Assembly (NCBI RefSeq): GCF_014204935.1
Contig: NZ_JACHMJ010000001.1
Span: forward strand, 3,224,001-3,288,000
Length of the DNA stretch: 64,000 bases
Origin: Conyzicola lurida
GTDB lineage: Bacteria; Actinomycetota; Actinomycetes; Actinomycetales; Microbacteriaceae
Direction of reading: 5' to 3'
Part shown: positions 51,478 to 59,772 of the stretch, piece by piece
How the letters are laid out: every line of letters starts with the position of its first letter
Position numbering within the stretch: the first letter of the stretch is position 1
Program-made: the position numbers and the translations under genes
The notes under the pieces: model-generated
The model's input: the letters and a program-made list of their open reading frames with translations, nothing else
Told to the model about the DNA's origin: nothing
Databases searched by the model: none

Positions 51478-51516
51478 TAACCAACCGGATGGTTATGGTT
51501 ACCAACCAGACAGTTA
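51478..51516. promoter_or_regulatory. Orphan TetR-like operator cluster between convergent genes
   Basis: TAACCAACCGGATGGTTA (51478-51495) and TTACCAACCAGACAGTTA (51499-51516) are related repeats, the first a TAACCA/TGGTTA palindrome. This looks like an operator pair of a TetR-type control region, yet both neighbouring genes end here and no gene starts. CGGAG after it resembles a ribosome site. It may be the remnant of a lost gene. Confidence 0.45.
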
Positions 51517-51560
51517 CGGAGCGTGAAAACGGGGAAACTCCCCCACCAACACCCCAGCCC

Positions 51561-52070
51561 CTACGCCCCCGGTGGATCGACCAGCAGGCTCACACGGTCG
51601 GCCAGATAGACGTCGAGCGCACGGGTCTGCGCGGGGAAAGTCGCGTTCCATCGAACCAGCACCCTCTCGCCGTCGAAGAGAAGAGGGGCGGATGCCGCGT
51701 CCAGCCGTTCCAGGTCGATGACAACCGTGTCGAAGTTGACGGTGTCGCCCTCCGCGAAGTCCGCTTTGAACGCGGCGGCCCGGTACCCGCGGCGCACCTC
51801 GACGCCCGGCGACTGGTAGCCCGGATACCCGGCCGGCACCGCCCGCGTGATGGTACCGGTGGCGTGCAGTCCGCCGCCCCGGTCGAGCAGCAGCACGCCG
51901 AGCGGCCAGACCCGGCCGCGCGGCACCATCACGGGCGCACGGTTCACGAAGAGCACACGCTTCGGCGTCACGTAGTCGGCGAGCGCCTCGTCGGGCACTC
52001 CGGCCGCGTCGAGGGTCGCGACGGCTCGCGCGATCGACTCGCGCGCGGCCTCTATCGGAGTCCCGGCCAC
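51561..52070 (-). CDS. Conserved hypothetical protein
   Basis: 169 residues from GTG, six bases after the aldo/keto reductase stop, so probably an operon. A helical start (ARESIARAVATLDAAGV) is followed by a beta-rich part with KRVLFVNRAPVMVPRGRVWPLGVLLLDRGG and VEVRRGYRAAAFKADFAEGDTVNFD. No catalytic motif recognised and no membrane segment. I cannot name a family. Confidence 0.6.
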   Translation of the reverse strand: MAGTPIEAARESIARAVATLDAAGVPDEALADYVTPKRVLFVNRAPVMVPRGRVWPLGVLLLDRGGGLHATGTITRAVPAGYPGYQSPGVEVRRGYRAAAFKADFAEGDTVNFDTVVIDLERLDAASAPLLFDGERVLVRWNATFPAQTRALDVYLADRVSLLVDPPGA

Positions 52071-52076
52071 CCTCGG

Positions 52077-52910
52077 TCAGTGACCGGTGACGTCGGAGTC
52101 GACACCGGCATCCGGTCCCTCGGAAAACTCGGCGATGGTAGCCAACTCGTCCGCGGTCAGTTCGAAGTCGAAAACTTCGAGGTTGTCGGCGAGACGTTCG
52201 GGCGTGCGGCTCTTCGGGATCGCAACGAGCCCCTGCTGCACGTGCCAGCGCAGCACGATCTGGCCGGGGGTGCGGTCGTGCGCCCCGGCGATCGCGAGGA
52301 TGCGGGGATCGGTGAGCAGCCCGGTGTTCGGGCCGAGCGGGCTCCACGACTCGGTCACGATGCCGAGGTGGTCGTTCGCGGCGCGCTGTTCCGCGCGCAC
52401 GACGTAGGGGTTGAGTTCGATCTGGTTGACCGCGGGGGTGATGCCGGTCTCGGCGACGAGACGCTCCAGATGGGCCGGCTTGAAGTTCGAGACGCCGATC
52501 GACCGCGCCTTGCCGGACTCCTGCAGAGCGGCGAAAGTACGGAACGTGGACACGTACTCGTCGCGACCCGGCAGCGGCCAGTGGATGAGGAGCAGGTCGA
52601 CGTAGTCGAGCTTCAAGCGCTGCAGCGAGGCGTCGAGCCCGGCGAGCGCCCGGTCGTCGCCCTGGAACTGGCCGTCGAGCTTGGTCGTGACGAAGAGCTC
52701 GTCACGGGCGAGGCCGGAAGCAGCGATACCGGCGCCGACGCCGGTCTCGTTGCCGTACTTGGCGGCGGTGTCGATGTGCCGGTAGCCGAGCCCGGTGGCG
52801 GCGACGATCACCGAGGCGACCTCGTCGTCGTCGAGCGGCCACGTTCCGAGGCCGATCTGGGGGATGGAGTGGCCGTCGTTCAGTCTGATGCGCGGGGCGA
52901 GGGAAACCAT
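52077..52910 (-). CDS. Aldo/keto reductase (2,5-diketo-gluconate reductase type)
   Basis: 277 residues from ATG 52910; the open frame upstream is not conserved-looking. IGLGTWPLDDDEV, YRHIDTAAKYGNE with catalytic Asp and Tyr, LLIHWPLPGRDEY with catalytic His, SIGVSNF, and NADPH contacts VAIPKSRTPERLADNL. It reduces carbonyl compounds with NADPH in the cytoplasm. Substrate not assignable. Confidence 0.9.
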   Translation of the reverse strand: MVSLAPRIRLNDGHSIPQIGLGTWPLDDDEVASVIVAATGLGYRHIDTAAKYGNETGVGAGIAASGLARDELFVTTKLDGQFQGDDRALAGLDASLQRLKLDYVDLLLIHWPLPGRDEYVSTFRTFAALQESGKARSIGVSNFKPAHLERLVAETGITPAVNQIELNPYVVRAEQRAANDHLGIVTESWSPLGPNTGLLTDPRILAIAGAHDRTPGQIVLRWHVQQGLVAIPKSRTPERLADNLEVFDFELTADELATIAEFSEGPDAGVDSDVTGH

Positions 52911-52962
52911 GACTCCACCCTTGCAGACCAGTCTGGGCGGGCGCCATCCTCGACATTCGATC

Positions 52963-52986
52963 TTTGTATTGCTACGATGGTACAAA
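52963..52986 (+). promoter_or_regulatory. TTTGTA-N12-TACAAA operator before the membrane protein-GntR pair
   Basis: TTTGTA (52963-52968) and TACAAA (52981-52986) form an inverted repeat in the otherwise GC-rich 109-bp gap. It lies 34 bp before the ATG of the membrane protein. YtrA-type GntR proteins often bind such AT-rich inverted repeats, so the GntR encoded in the same operon is the likely binder. Confidence 0.55.
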
Positions 52987-53019
52987 CGACGCACAAACAA
53001 TCGAACGAAGGAGACTTCC

Positions 53020-53928
53020 ATGAACGGTGGAGCCTGGTTCATCAGCATCTTCCTACTCGTCGGACTCGTCGCGGCCCTCGCGGCGTCGTTCACCCGCTTC
53101 TACGCACGCTGGCGGGCCTACCGCTACTCGCTCCGCATCCGCGTCGATCTGCCGGTGCGGCTTGAACGCGTCGTGACGAAGCGCCTGATGTCTCTCGAGC
53201 GTGGGGGCAGCATCGGCGGCCTGGCTTTTACTGCAGCGGCGACGGCGGCTTTCGCCTCCGGCTTCGGAGTGAGCGACGAGTCGTCACTGACCGGCCTCTA
53301 CCTGGCGGGCGCCGCGTTCGCCGGCGCCGGCGTCGGCACAGCGGTCGCAGCGTTGACCGGCAGCTCGTCCGTGGCACCCGACCAGCCGCGCGTCGCGCGG
53401 TCGGGTGCCGTCGAGGTGCGCGACTATCTCGCGCCCCTGGAACGGATCGGGGCACGAATCGTCGTCGCTGCGGCGGTCGTCGCCCTGCTCGCCAGCACCG
53501 TGCTCGCTGCCCCCGGCAACGACGGCGCCCTCTTCGCGATCGCCTTCTTCGCTATCGCCGGCGCGCTCTCACTTGTCCTCTTCGAGGTGGCGGGCCGGCG
53601 GGTCGTGGACGCCTCGCAACCCGCCGGCTCCACCGCCGAGCTGGTCTGGGACGACGCCGTCCGCGCCACGACCCTGCGCGCCCTCGTCACGGCGCCGCTC
53701 GCTCTGGGCGCCTACTGCCTCATCTTCGGCGTCGTCGGAATCGCGGAGACCGCCGACAGTGCGCTGGTCTCCGTCACCTCGCTCGCATTCGCGGGGATTT
53801 TCAGCGGGGTCGCCGTCGCGGCCGCGATCGTCTCTCTGGCAATCAAGCCCGAGAGCTATTTCGTGCGCCGGCTCTGGCCGAACCTGCGCTGGAGCGACAC
53901 GGCCGACGCCGCAGCGGACGCCGTCTGA
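53020..53928 (+). CDS. Membrane protein of unknown function, coupled to GntR
   Basis: 302 residues with GAAGGAG eight bases before ATG. About seven hydrophobic segments: one at the N-terminus (AWFISIFLLVGLVAALAASF), then six after residue 65. The loop with RFYARWRAYRYSLRIRVDLPVRLERVV is strongly basic and cytoplasmic. I do not recognise the family. Its stop overlaps the next ATG (TGATG), so it is co-translated with a YtrA-type repressor, an arrangement typical of antibiotic- or envelope-stress modules. Confidence 0.75.
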   Translation: MNGGAWFISIFLLVGLVAALAASFTRFYARWRAYRYSLRIRVDLPVRLERVVTKRLMSLERGGSIGGLAFTAAATAAFASGFGVSDESSLTGLYLAGAAFAGAGVGTAVAALTGSSSVAPDQPRVARSGAVEVRDYLAPLERIGARIVVAAAVVALLASTVLAAPGNDGALFAIAFFAIAGALSLVLFEVAGRRVVDASQPAGSTAELVWDDAVRATTLRALVTAPLALGAYCLIFGVVGIAETADSALVSVTSLAFAGIFSGVAVAAAIVSLAIKPESYFVRRLWPNLRWSDTADAAADAV

Positions 53929-54281
53929 TGCTCACGATCGACCCGAAATCGCCGGTTCCTCCGTTCGAGCAGCTCCGGCTGCAGTTCGTCGACCAGGTGC
54001 GCGGTGGCGAACTCGCCGCCGGAGCGAAGCTCCCGACGGTGCGACGCCTTGCCGACGACCTCGGCCTCGCACCCAACACGGTGGCGCGCTGCTACCGAGA
54101 GCTCGAGCGCGACGGCTTCATCGAAACCCGCGGCCGCAACGGATCCTTCGTCAGCGCCCAGGGCGACCCGGCCGCCCAACAGGCGCAGGTGGCCGCGAGG
54201 GCGTACGCCGACCGCATCCGCCAGTTGGGTCTGTCGACGGATGACGCTCTGACCTGGGTCACCGCGGCGTTGCGAGAGTAG
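53928..54281 (+). CDS. GntR-family regulator, YtrA subfamily
   Basis: 117 residues, just a winged helix plus a short dimerisation tail, the usual YtrA length. SPVPPFEQLRLQFVDQVRGG, KLPTVRRLADDLGLAPNTVARCYRELERDGFIETRG. YtrA members typically repress their own operon, here the membrane protein gene. No ABC transporter accompanies it, unlike the classic Ytr systems. Confidence 0.88.
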   Translation: MLTIDPKSPVPPFEQLRLQFVDQVRGGELAAGAKLPTVRRLADDLGLAPNTVARCYRELERDGFIETRGRNGSFVSAQGDPAAQQAQVAARAYADRIRQLGLSTDDALTWVTAALRE

Positions 54282-54301
54282 CGCGCGCCTCCCCTGCTCG
54301 C

Positions 54302-54378
54302 CGACAGGATGACGAGACGCCGGCGGCGCAACGGGTCCTGTTGAGCGGGCGAACGGTGCGAATCGTCCTGTCGGCGGG
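54302..54378 (+). repeat. 77-bp GACAGGA intergenic repeat, copy D
   Basis: CGACAGGATGACGAG, middle GGTCCTGTTGAGCGGGCGAACGG, end TCGTCCTGTCGGCGGG. Between convergent genes, next to another repeat family. Confidence 0.8.
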
Positions 54379-54401
54379 CGAGGAAGCGGGTTGAGCTTCG
54401 G

Positions 54402-54443
54402 GGGTTTCGATACGCGCCGTCGACAGCGCTACTCAACCACCGG
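54402..54443 (+). repeat. TTTCGATACG/CTACTCAACCACCGG repeat
   Basis: GGGTTTCGATACGCGCCGTC through CGCTACTCAACCACCGG, ending three bases before the putA stop. Together with copy D it fills the gap between gntR and putA. Confidence 0.7.
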
Positions 54444-54446
54444 TCC

Positions 54447-57400
54447 CTACAGCTCCAGCCCGATCATGGCCGCGTCGGGGTTGCCGAAGCGGTGCGCGGT
54501 GAGGCTGACGGCCTGCTCCCGGAGGAATGGCAGCAGCTCGACGCGGCCGGCGGCGGTGACCTCTCCGGCGTAGATCGCGAGGTCGGGCGCGCCCTTCACG
54601 GCGGCAGCCAGGGCCGACGCGTCGCCTCCCGCGAGCCGGACCCGGGCGGTCGTGATGCCGCCGGCTGCGGCGCGGGTGAGCCACGCGGCATCCGACTCGA
54701 TGGTGATGCCGAGAACCCGCAACGGGCTCAGCGCTCCGGAGAACCGCTCGACCAGCGTCGCGGGCAGCGGCACGGCCGAGCTGATCGCGACGGTAGCGCG
54801 GGCACGGGTCGCCGCGGCGAGCAGCCGCACGAGGTCGCCGAGCGGCGCACCCTCGGCGAGACGCAGGGTGACGGCGACCGGGAGGTAGCGGAACACGTTG
54901 CGCTCCACCTCGAGGCCCGAAACGTCGCGGCTCGTACCGAACTCCTGCTGCCAGGCCGCCTCGTCGCTCATCGCGGCGCGGCGCACGGCGTCGAACTCCA
55001 GGAACTCGAGTCCGCTCTGGGCCTGCTTGATCAGGCTCGCGACCTCGCGGTCGAGGCCCTCGAGGCGCAGGTCCTCGCTCGGCTCGGCCGGGACCGCGCT
55101 CCACGAGCCGAGCGTCATCAGGTAGTTCGGTCCGCCGGCCTTGGTGCCCGCGCCGACGGAGGACCGCTTCCAGCCGCCGAAGGGCTGGCGCTGCACGACC
55201 GCGCCGGTGATGCCGCGGTTGATGTAGACGTTGCCCGCTTCGACCGAGTCGAGCCAGGTGGCGACCTCGAGGGGGTCGAGCGAGTGGATGCCGGCGGTGA
55301 GACCGTACGCGCTGGCGTTCTGCAGCTCGATGGCCTCCTCGAGCGTGTCCGCGGTCATGATGCCGAGCACCGGGCCGAAGTACTCGGTGCGGTGGAACTC
55401 GCTGCCCGGGGCGACGCCCTCGCGCACGCCGGGCGACCAGAGACGGCCGTCGGCAACGGAGTCGTCGGACAGCTCGACCGGCTTCACCAGCCACGACTGT
55501 CCCTCTTCGAGCGAGGTGAGCGCGCGCAGCAGCTTGCCGTGCGCGGGCTCGATGATCGGGCCCATCTGGCTGAGCGGGTTCTGCGGAATCCCCACCCGCA
55601 GCGTACGCACCGAGTCGACCAGCTGGCGGCGGAAACGCTCGGACTTCGCGACCGACCCGACCAGGATCACGAGCGAGGCGGCGGAGCACTTCTGCCCGGC
55701 GTGGCCGAACGCGCTCTTCACGACGTCGGCGACGGCGAGATCCAGGTCGCCGCTCGGGGTGACGATGATCGCGTTCTTGCCGCTGGTCTCGGCGAGCAGC
55801 GGGAGGTCGGGACGCCACGAGCGGAACAGCTCGGCCGTCTCGTAGCCGCCGGTCAGGATGACGCGGTCGACGGCGGGGTGCGACACGAGCTCGCGCCCGA
55901 GATCGCCCTCTTCGATGTCGACGAGCTTCAGCACGTCGCGGGGAACGCCGGCCTCCCAGAGCGCCTCCACCATGACGGCGGCGGAGCGGCGGGCCTGCGG
56001 CGCGGGCTTGATGATCACGGCGCTGCCCGAGGCGAGCGCGGCGAGCACCGAGCCGGCGGGGATCGCGACCGGGAAGTTCCACGGCGGCGTGACCACGATC
56101 AGCCGCGACGGCGTGAACGTCGCCTCGGCGACGGAGGAGAGGTCGAGCGACCGGGACGCGTAGTAGTGCGCGAAGTCGACCGCCTCGCTCACCTCCACGT
56201 CGCCCTCGGCGATGGTCTTGCCGGTCTCGCTCGCCATGACCTCGATGAGGCGGCCGCGGAACGCGCCGAGCACGTCGCCGGCGTCGTGCAGGATGCGGGC
56301 GCGGGTCTCGACGGGCAGCGCGACCCAGGTGTCGGACGCGTGCACGGTGGCGCCGACCGTGGTGAGCAGGGTGTCGAGGTCGTCGATGCGCGCCGCGGCG
56401 ATGGTGTCGGAGCCGAGCGTCGAGGTCGCGCTGCGCTCGAGGATGCGCAGGCCCCACGCGCGGTTGGACGCGATCGAGTTGTCGGTGTCGGGCTCGTTCT
56501 GGAACTCGTGCAGCGCGGAGGCCGGCTCGAGCGAGGCGACGGGGTTGGCGCGGTCCTGCACGCGGTGCGAGCCGGGCACGGCCGGGTCGAGCGCCTCGAT
56601 CGAGGCGACGAACCGGTTGCGCTCGCGCTCGAAGATCTTCTCGTTGCCGGCGAGCTCGAAGAGCGCGCTCATGAAGTTCTCGGTGCTGGCGTTCTCTTCG
56701 AGGCGGCGGATCAGGTAGCTGATGGCCGAGTCGAACTCGGAGGGGTGCACGACCGGGGTATAGAGGAGCAGCCCGCCGACGTCGCGCTTCACCGCTTCCG
56801 CCTGGCCGGTGGCCATGCCGAGCAGCATCTCGAACTCGATGCGGTGGTCGACCCCGCGCTGCTTGGCGAGCAGCCAGGCGAAGGCCACGTCGAACAGGTT
56901 GTGGCCGGCGACACCGATGCGCACGGCTTCGGTGTGCTCGGGCGTGAACGCCCAGTCGAGCACACGCTTGTAGTTGGTGTCGGTCTCGACCTTGGTCGAC
57001 CAGGTCGCGAGCGGCCAGCCGTGTACCGTCGCGTCGACGTACTCCATGGCGAGGTTGGCGCCCTTGACGACGCGCACCTTGATGCCGGCGCCGCCGTTCG
57101 CGCGCCGCTCCGTCGCCCAGGCGGTGAGTCCCTGCAGTGCGGAGAGCGCGTCGGGCAGATAGGCCTGCAGCACGATGCCGGCCTCGAGGGTGTGCAGCTG
57201 CGGCTGCTCGAGCAGTTTCTCGAAGACCGCGACGGTGAGGTCGAGGTCGTGGAACTCCTCCATGTCGAGGTTGATGAACTTGGGTGTGGGGGATGCCGCG
57301 GCGAGCTCGTACAGCGGAGTGAGGCGGGCCACGACGCGGGCGACGGTCTCGTCGAAGGCCCACATCGACAGCTGGCTCGACACCGACGACACCTTGATCG

Positions 57401-57962
57401 ACACGTAGTCGACGTCGTCGCGGCTGAGCAGCGCGAGGGTTCCCTCGAGACGGCGGTTCGCCTCGTCCTCGCCGAGCACCGCCTCGCCGAGGAGGTTGAG
57501 ATTGAGGCGCACGCCGCCCTCGCGAAGCGTGGCGAGGGTCTTGTCGAGGTGCGCGGGCGTCGCGTCGATGACGAGGTGGCCGACCATGTTGCGCAGCACT
57601 CGGCGCGCGATCGGCACGATGATCCAGGGGAAGAGTGTGGCGAATCCGCCGCCGAGAGCGATCGCGGCGCGCAGGTACCAGGGCAGGAACTTCGGGATCT
57701 GGTGGCTCAGCTGCTCGAGGCTGCGTGCGGCGACCTTGAGGTCTTCGGGGCGCACCACCTTGTCGACGAATCCGATCGTGAAGTCGAGTCCGCGCGGGTC
57801 CTTCAGCACCCCGGCGAGGCGGGCCGCGCTCGCGTCGGTCGCGACGTCGGCGCTCTCGGCGAGCCAGCGGCGCACCGTGGCAACGGTCTCGTCGACGAGC
57901 TCCGCGGCCGACGGCTCAGGGGCAGTGCCTTCTTGGTTCTGACTCTGGATCGACATGCTCAC
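54447..57962 (-). CDS. putA: Bifunctional proline dehydrogenase / glutamate-semialdehyde dehydrogenase (PutA)
   Basis: 1171 residues from GTG 57962, with GAGG nine bases before it; ATG 57956 is an alternative. The proline dehydrogenase barrel covers about 60-470 (DYVSIKVSSVSSQLS, KVRVVKGAN, GVAGHNLFDVAFAW). The aldehyde dehydrogenase covers about 540-990 with PPWNFPVAIP, Glu in LLAETSGKN and nucleophile Cys in GHAGQKCSAASLV. A further C-terminal region of about 170 residues lacks a known catalytic motif. It oxidises proline to glutamate with FAD and NAD+. Divergent LysR gene is the likely regulator. Confidence 0.94.
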   Translation of the reverse strand: MSMSIQSQNQEGTAPEPSAAELVDETVATVRRWLAESADVATDASAARLAGVLKDPRGLDFTIGFVDKVVRPEDLKVAARSLEQLSHQIPKFLPWYLRAAIALGGGFATLFPWIIVPIARRVLRNMVGHLVIDATPAHLDKTLATLREGGVRLNLNLLGEAVLGEDEANRRLEGTLALLSRDDVDYVSIKVSSVSSQLSMWAFDETVARVVARLTPLYELAAASPTPKFINLDMEEFHDLDLTVAVFEKLLEQPQLHTLEAGIVLQAYLPDALSALQGLTAWATERRANGGAGIKVRVVKGANLAMEYVDATVHGWPLATWSTKVETDTNYKRVLDWAFTPEHTEAVRIGVAGHNLFDVAFAWLLAKQRGVDHRIEFEMLLGMATGQAEAVKRDVGGLLLYTPVVHPSEFDSAISYLIRRLEENASTENFMSALFELAGNEKIFERERNRFVASIEALDPAVPGSHRVQDRANPVASLEPASALHEFQNEPDTDNSIASNRAWGLRILERSATSTLGSDTIAAARIDDLDTLLTTVGATVHASDTWVALPVETRARILHDAGDVLGAFRGRLIEVMASETGKTIAEGDVEVSEAVDFAHYYASRSLDLSSVAEATFTPSRLIVVTPPWNFPVAIPAGSVLAALASGSAVIIKPAPQARRSAAVMVEALWEAGVPRDVLKLVDIEEGDLGRELVSHPAVDRVILTGGYETAELFRSWRPDLPLLAETSGKNAIIVTPSGDLDLAVADVVKSAFGHAGQKCSAASLVILVGSVAKSERFRRQLVDSVRTLRVGIPQNPLSQMGPIIEPAHGKLLRALTSLEEGQSWLVKPVELSDDSVADGRLWSPGVREGVAPGSEFHRTEYFGPVLGIMTADTLEEAIELQNASAYGLTAGIHSLDPLEVATWLDSVEAGNVYINRGITGAVVQRQPFGGWKRSSVGAGTKAGGPNYLMTLGSWSAVPAEPSEDLRLEGLDREVASLIKQAQSGLEFLEFDAVRRAAMSDEAAWQQEFGTSRDVSGLEVERNVFRYLPVAVTLRLAEGAPLGDLVRLLAAATRARATVAISSAVPLPATLVERFSGALSPLRVLGITIESDAAWLTRAAAGGITTARVRLAGGDASALAAAVKGAPDLAIYAGEVTAAGRVELLPFLREQAVSLTAHRFGNPDAAMIGLEL

Positions 57963-58085
57963 GAGAATAGGCCTCCCTCTGGGGCGGTTGCTGGATTGCA
58001 CAAGTGTGCCCGTCGCTTCCATAAAGTAAAAGCGATGGTTCTTGCACGATATTGTTCATAAATACTTAAAAGAACGGATGCCGCC

Positions 58086-58970
58086 ATGCTCGACCTGCGC
58101 CGACTCCGCCTGCTCCGCGAGCTCAAGATCCGTGGCACGATCACCGCGGTCGCGGAGGCGTTCTCGTACAGCCCCTCGTCGGTGTCCCAGCAGCTGGCCC
58201 TGCTCGAGACCGAGGCGGGGGTGCCGTTGCTCACCAAGTCCGGCCGACGCGTGCAGCTCACCCCGCAGGCCGAGGTGCTCGTCGCGCACACGCACCAGCT
58301 GCTCGAGCGGATGGAGCTGATGGAGAGCGAGCTGGTCTCGAGCCTCACCGAGGTGCGCGGCACCGTGCGTCTGGCGGTGTTCCAGTCCGCGGCGCTCGGC
58401 ATCATTCCCCAAGCGCTCACCCTGCTCGCCGACGAGCACCCGGCCCTGCGCGTCGAGATCACGCAGCGCGAACCCGAGAACGCGCTGTTCGAGGTGTGGG
58501 CGCGCGAGTTCGACCTGGTGATCGCCGAGCAGTACCCGGGACACGCCGCTCCCCGCGAGCCCGACCTCGACCGGGTCGCGCTCTGCGCCGACGAACTGCG
58601 GCTGGGGGTACCGGCCGGCCGCGGCATCCGGTCTCTCGCCGACGCCGCCGAGCTGCCCTGGGTCATGGAGCCGAGGGGGACGGCGAGCCGGCACTGGTCG
58701 GAACAGGTCTGCCGCCGGGCGGGGTTCGAGCCCGACGTGCGCTTCGAGACCGCCGACCTGCAGGCGCACATCCGACTGATCGAGTCGGGTAACGCGGTCG
58801 CGATCCTCCCCGACCTGGTCTGGTCGGGCCGCGAGCCCAGCGTCGAACTCGTGCGGCTCACCGGGTCGCCGACCCGCACCGTGTTCACCTCGGTGCGCGA
58901 GGCGAGCAGGGAGCGGCCGACGATCGTCGCCTGCCGCGACATCCTGCGTCGATCCGTAGCATTTCTCTGA
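58086..58970 (+). CDS. LysR-family regulator, divergent from putA
   Basis: 294 residues. Helix-turn-helix LDLRRLRLLRELKIRGTITAVAEAFSYSPSSVSQQLALLETEAG, then an effector domain VRLAVFQSAALGIIPQAL. The 123-bp divergent region to putA has an AT-rich stretch (58018-58075) unusual for this genome, with TTGTTCATAAATA; this probably holds the promoters and LysR boxes. Control of putA by proline is inferred. Confidence 0.9.
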   Translation: MLDLRRLRLLRELKIRGTITAVAEAFSYSPSSVSQQLALLETEAGVPLLTKSGRRVQLTPQAEVLVAHTHQLLERMELMESELVSSLTEVRGTVRLAVFQSAALGIIPQALTLLADEHPALRVEITQREPENALFEVWAREFDLVIAEQYPGHAAPREPDLDRVALCADELRLGVPAGRGIRSLADAAELPWVMEPRGTASRHWSEQVCRRAGFEPDVRFETADLQAHIRLIESGNAVAILPDLVWSGREPSVELVRLTGSPTRTVFTSVREASRERPTIVACRDILRRSVAFL

Positions 58971-59045
58971 CAGTTCGGTAAGTCGGACGGTCGCGCAAGG
59001 CCCGACGAGTACTGTAGGGGCGGGCACCAGCGCAGGGAGAATGCA

Positions 59046-59711
59046 ATGAGCATCGACACCGGCGGCGCGACTCTGCGCCGCGTACCGAGGCAGGACCGGA
59101 GCGAACAACGCTTCGAGCTGATCCTCGACACCACGGCACAACTCATCGACGAGGTCGGCTACGGCAACCTGACGACCTCGCTCATCGCGAAGCGCGTGGG
59201 CATGTCCGGACCGGGTATCTACCGCTATTTCGACGGCCTCCAGGCCATCGCGAGCGCCCTCGCCACCCGCAACCTGAACCGCTTCCTCGAGCGCGCCGTG
59301 GCGATCACCGCCGACGAGACCCTCGAGTGGGAAGACGCCATGGGCGGCGCGCTCGACGCCTACTGCGACATGTACCGCACCGAGCCGGGCTTCCGTTGGC
59401 TGCGGCTGGGCGACGCGATCGACCGCCACCTGATCGACGAGACCGAGACCAACCGCACCGTCGTCGCGCGGCTGGTGTCGAACCTGTTCATCACCCGCTA
59501 CGAGGTCGGCCACCGCGACGACCTGCTCGACCACGCCGAGGTGATGGTCGAGATCGTCGACGGACTCACCGCCCGCGCGTTTATGTCGAACCCGAAGGGC
59601 GACCAGTTCTTCATCGACGAGTGCCGTCGCGTCATCATCGGCTACCTCAGCGAGTACCTCGCCGCGACCCTCGAAGAGGCCGAGAAGCAGAACCGGCTCG
59701 CGCAGATCTAG
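59046..59711 (+). CDS. TetR-family regulator
   Basis: 221 residues with N-terminal helix-turn-helix RFELILDTTAQLIDEVGYGNLTTSLIAKRVGMSGPGIYRYFDG, and a helical ligand domain. The ribosome site AGGGAG is 7 bp upstream. The next gene on the same strand is an FAD oxidoreductase 61 bp away, which it may control. Ligand unknown. Confidence 0.88.
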   Translation: MSIDTGGATLRRVPRQDRSEQRFELILDTTAQLIDEVGYGNLTTSLIAKRVGMSGPGIYRYFDGLQAIASALATRNLNRFLERAVAITADETLEWEDAMGGALDAYCDMYRTEPGFRWLRLGDAIDRHLIDETETNRTVVARLVSNLFITRYEVGHRDDLLDHAEVMVEIVDGLTARAFMSNPKGDQFFIDECRRVIIGYLSEYLAATLEEAEKQNRLAQI

Positions 59712-59772
59712 CCGCGATCCGGCCGCCGCCGCGGGGTTCCGACGCGGCATCCGTTTCTTATAGGGTCGGCGG

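Noticed and set aside
54492-58061. 1189-codon plus-strand frame antisense to putA
   Set aside because: Exact mirror of the PutA reading frame with no recognisable domain; a known effect of high third-position GC.
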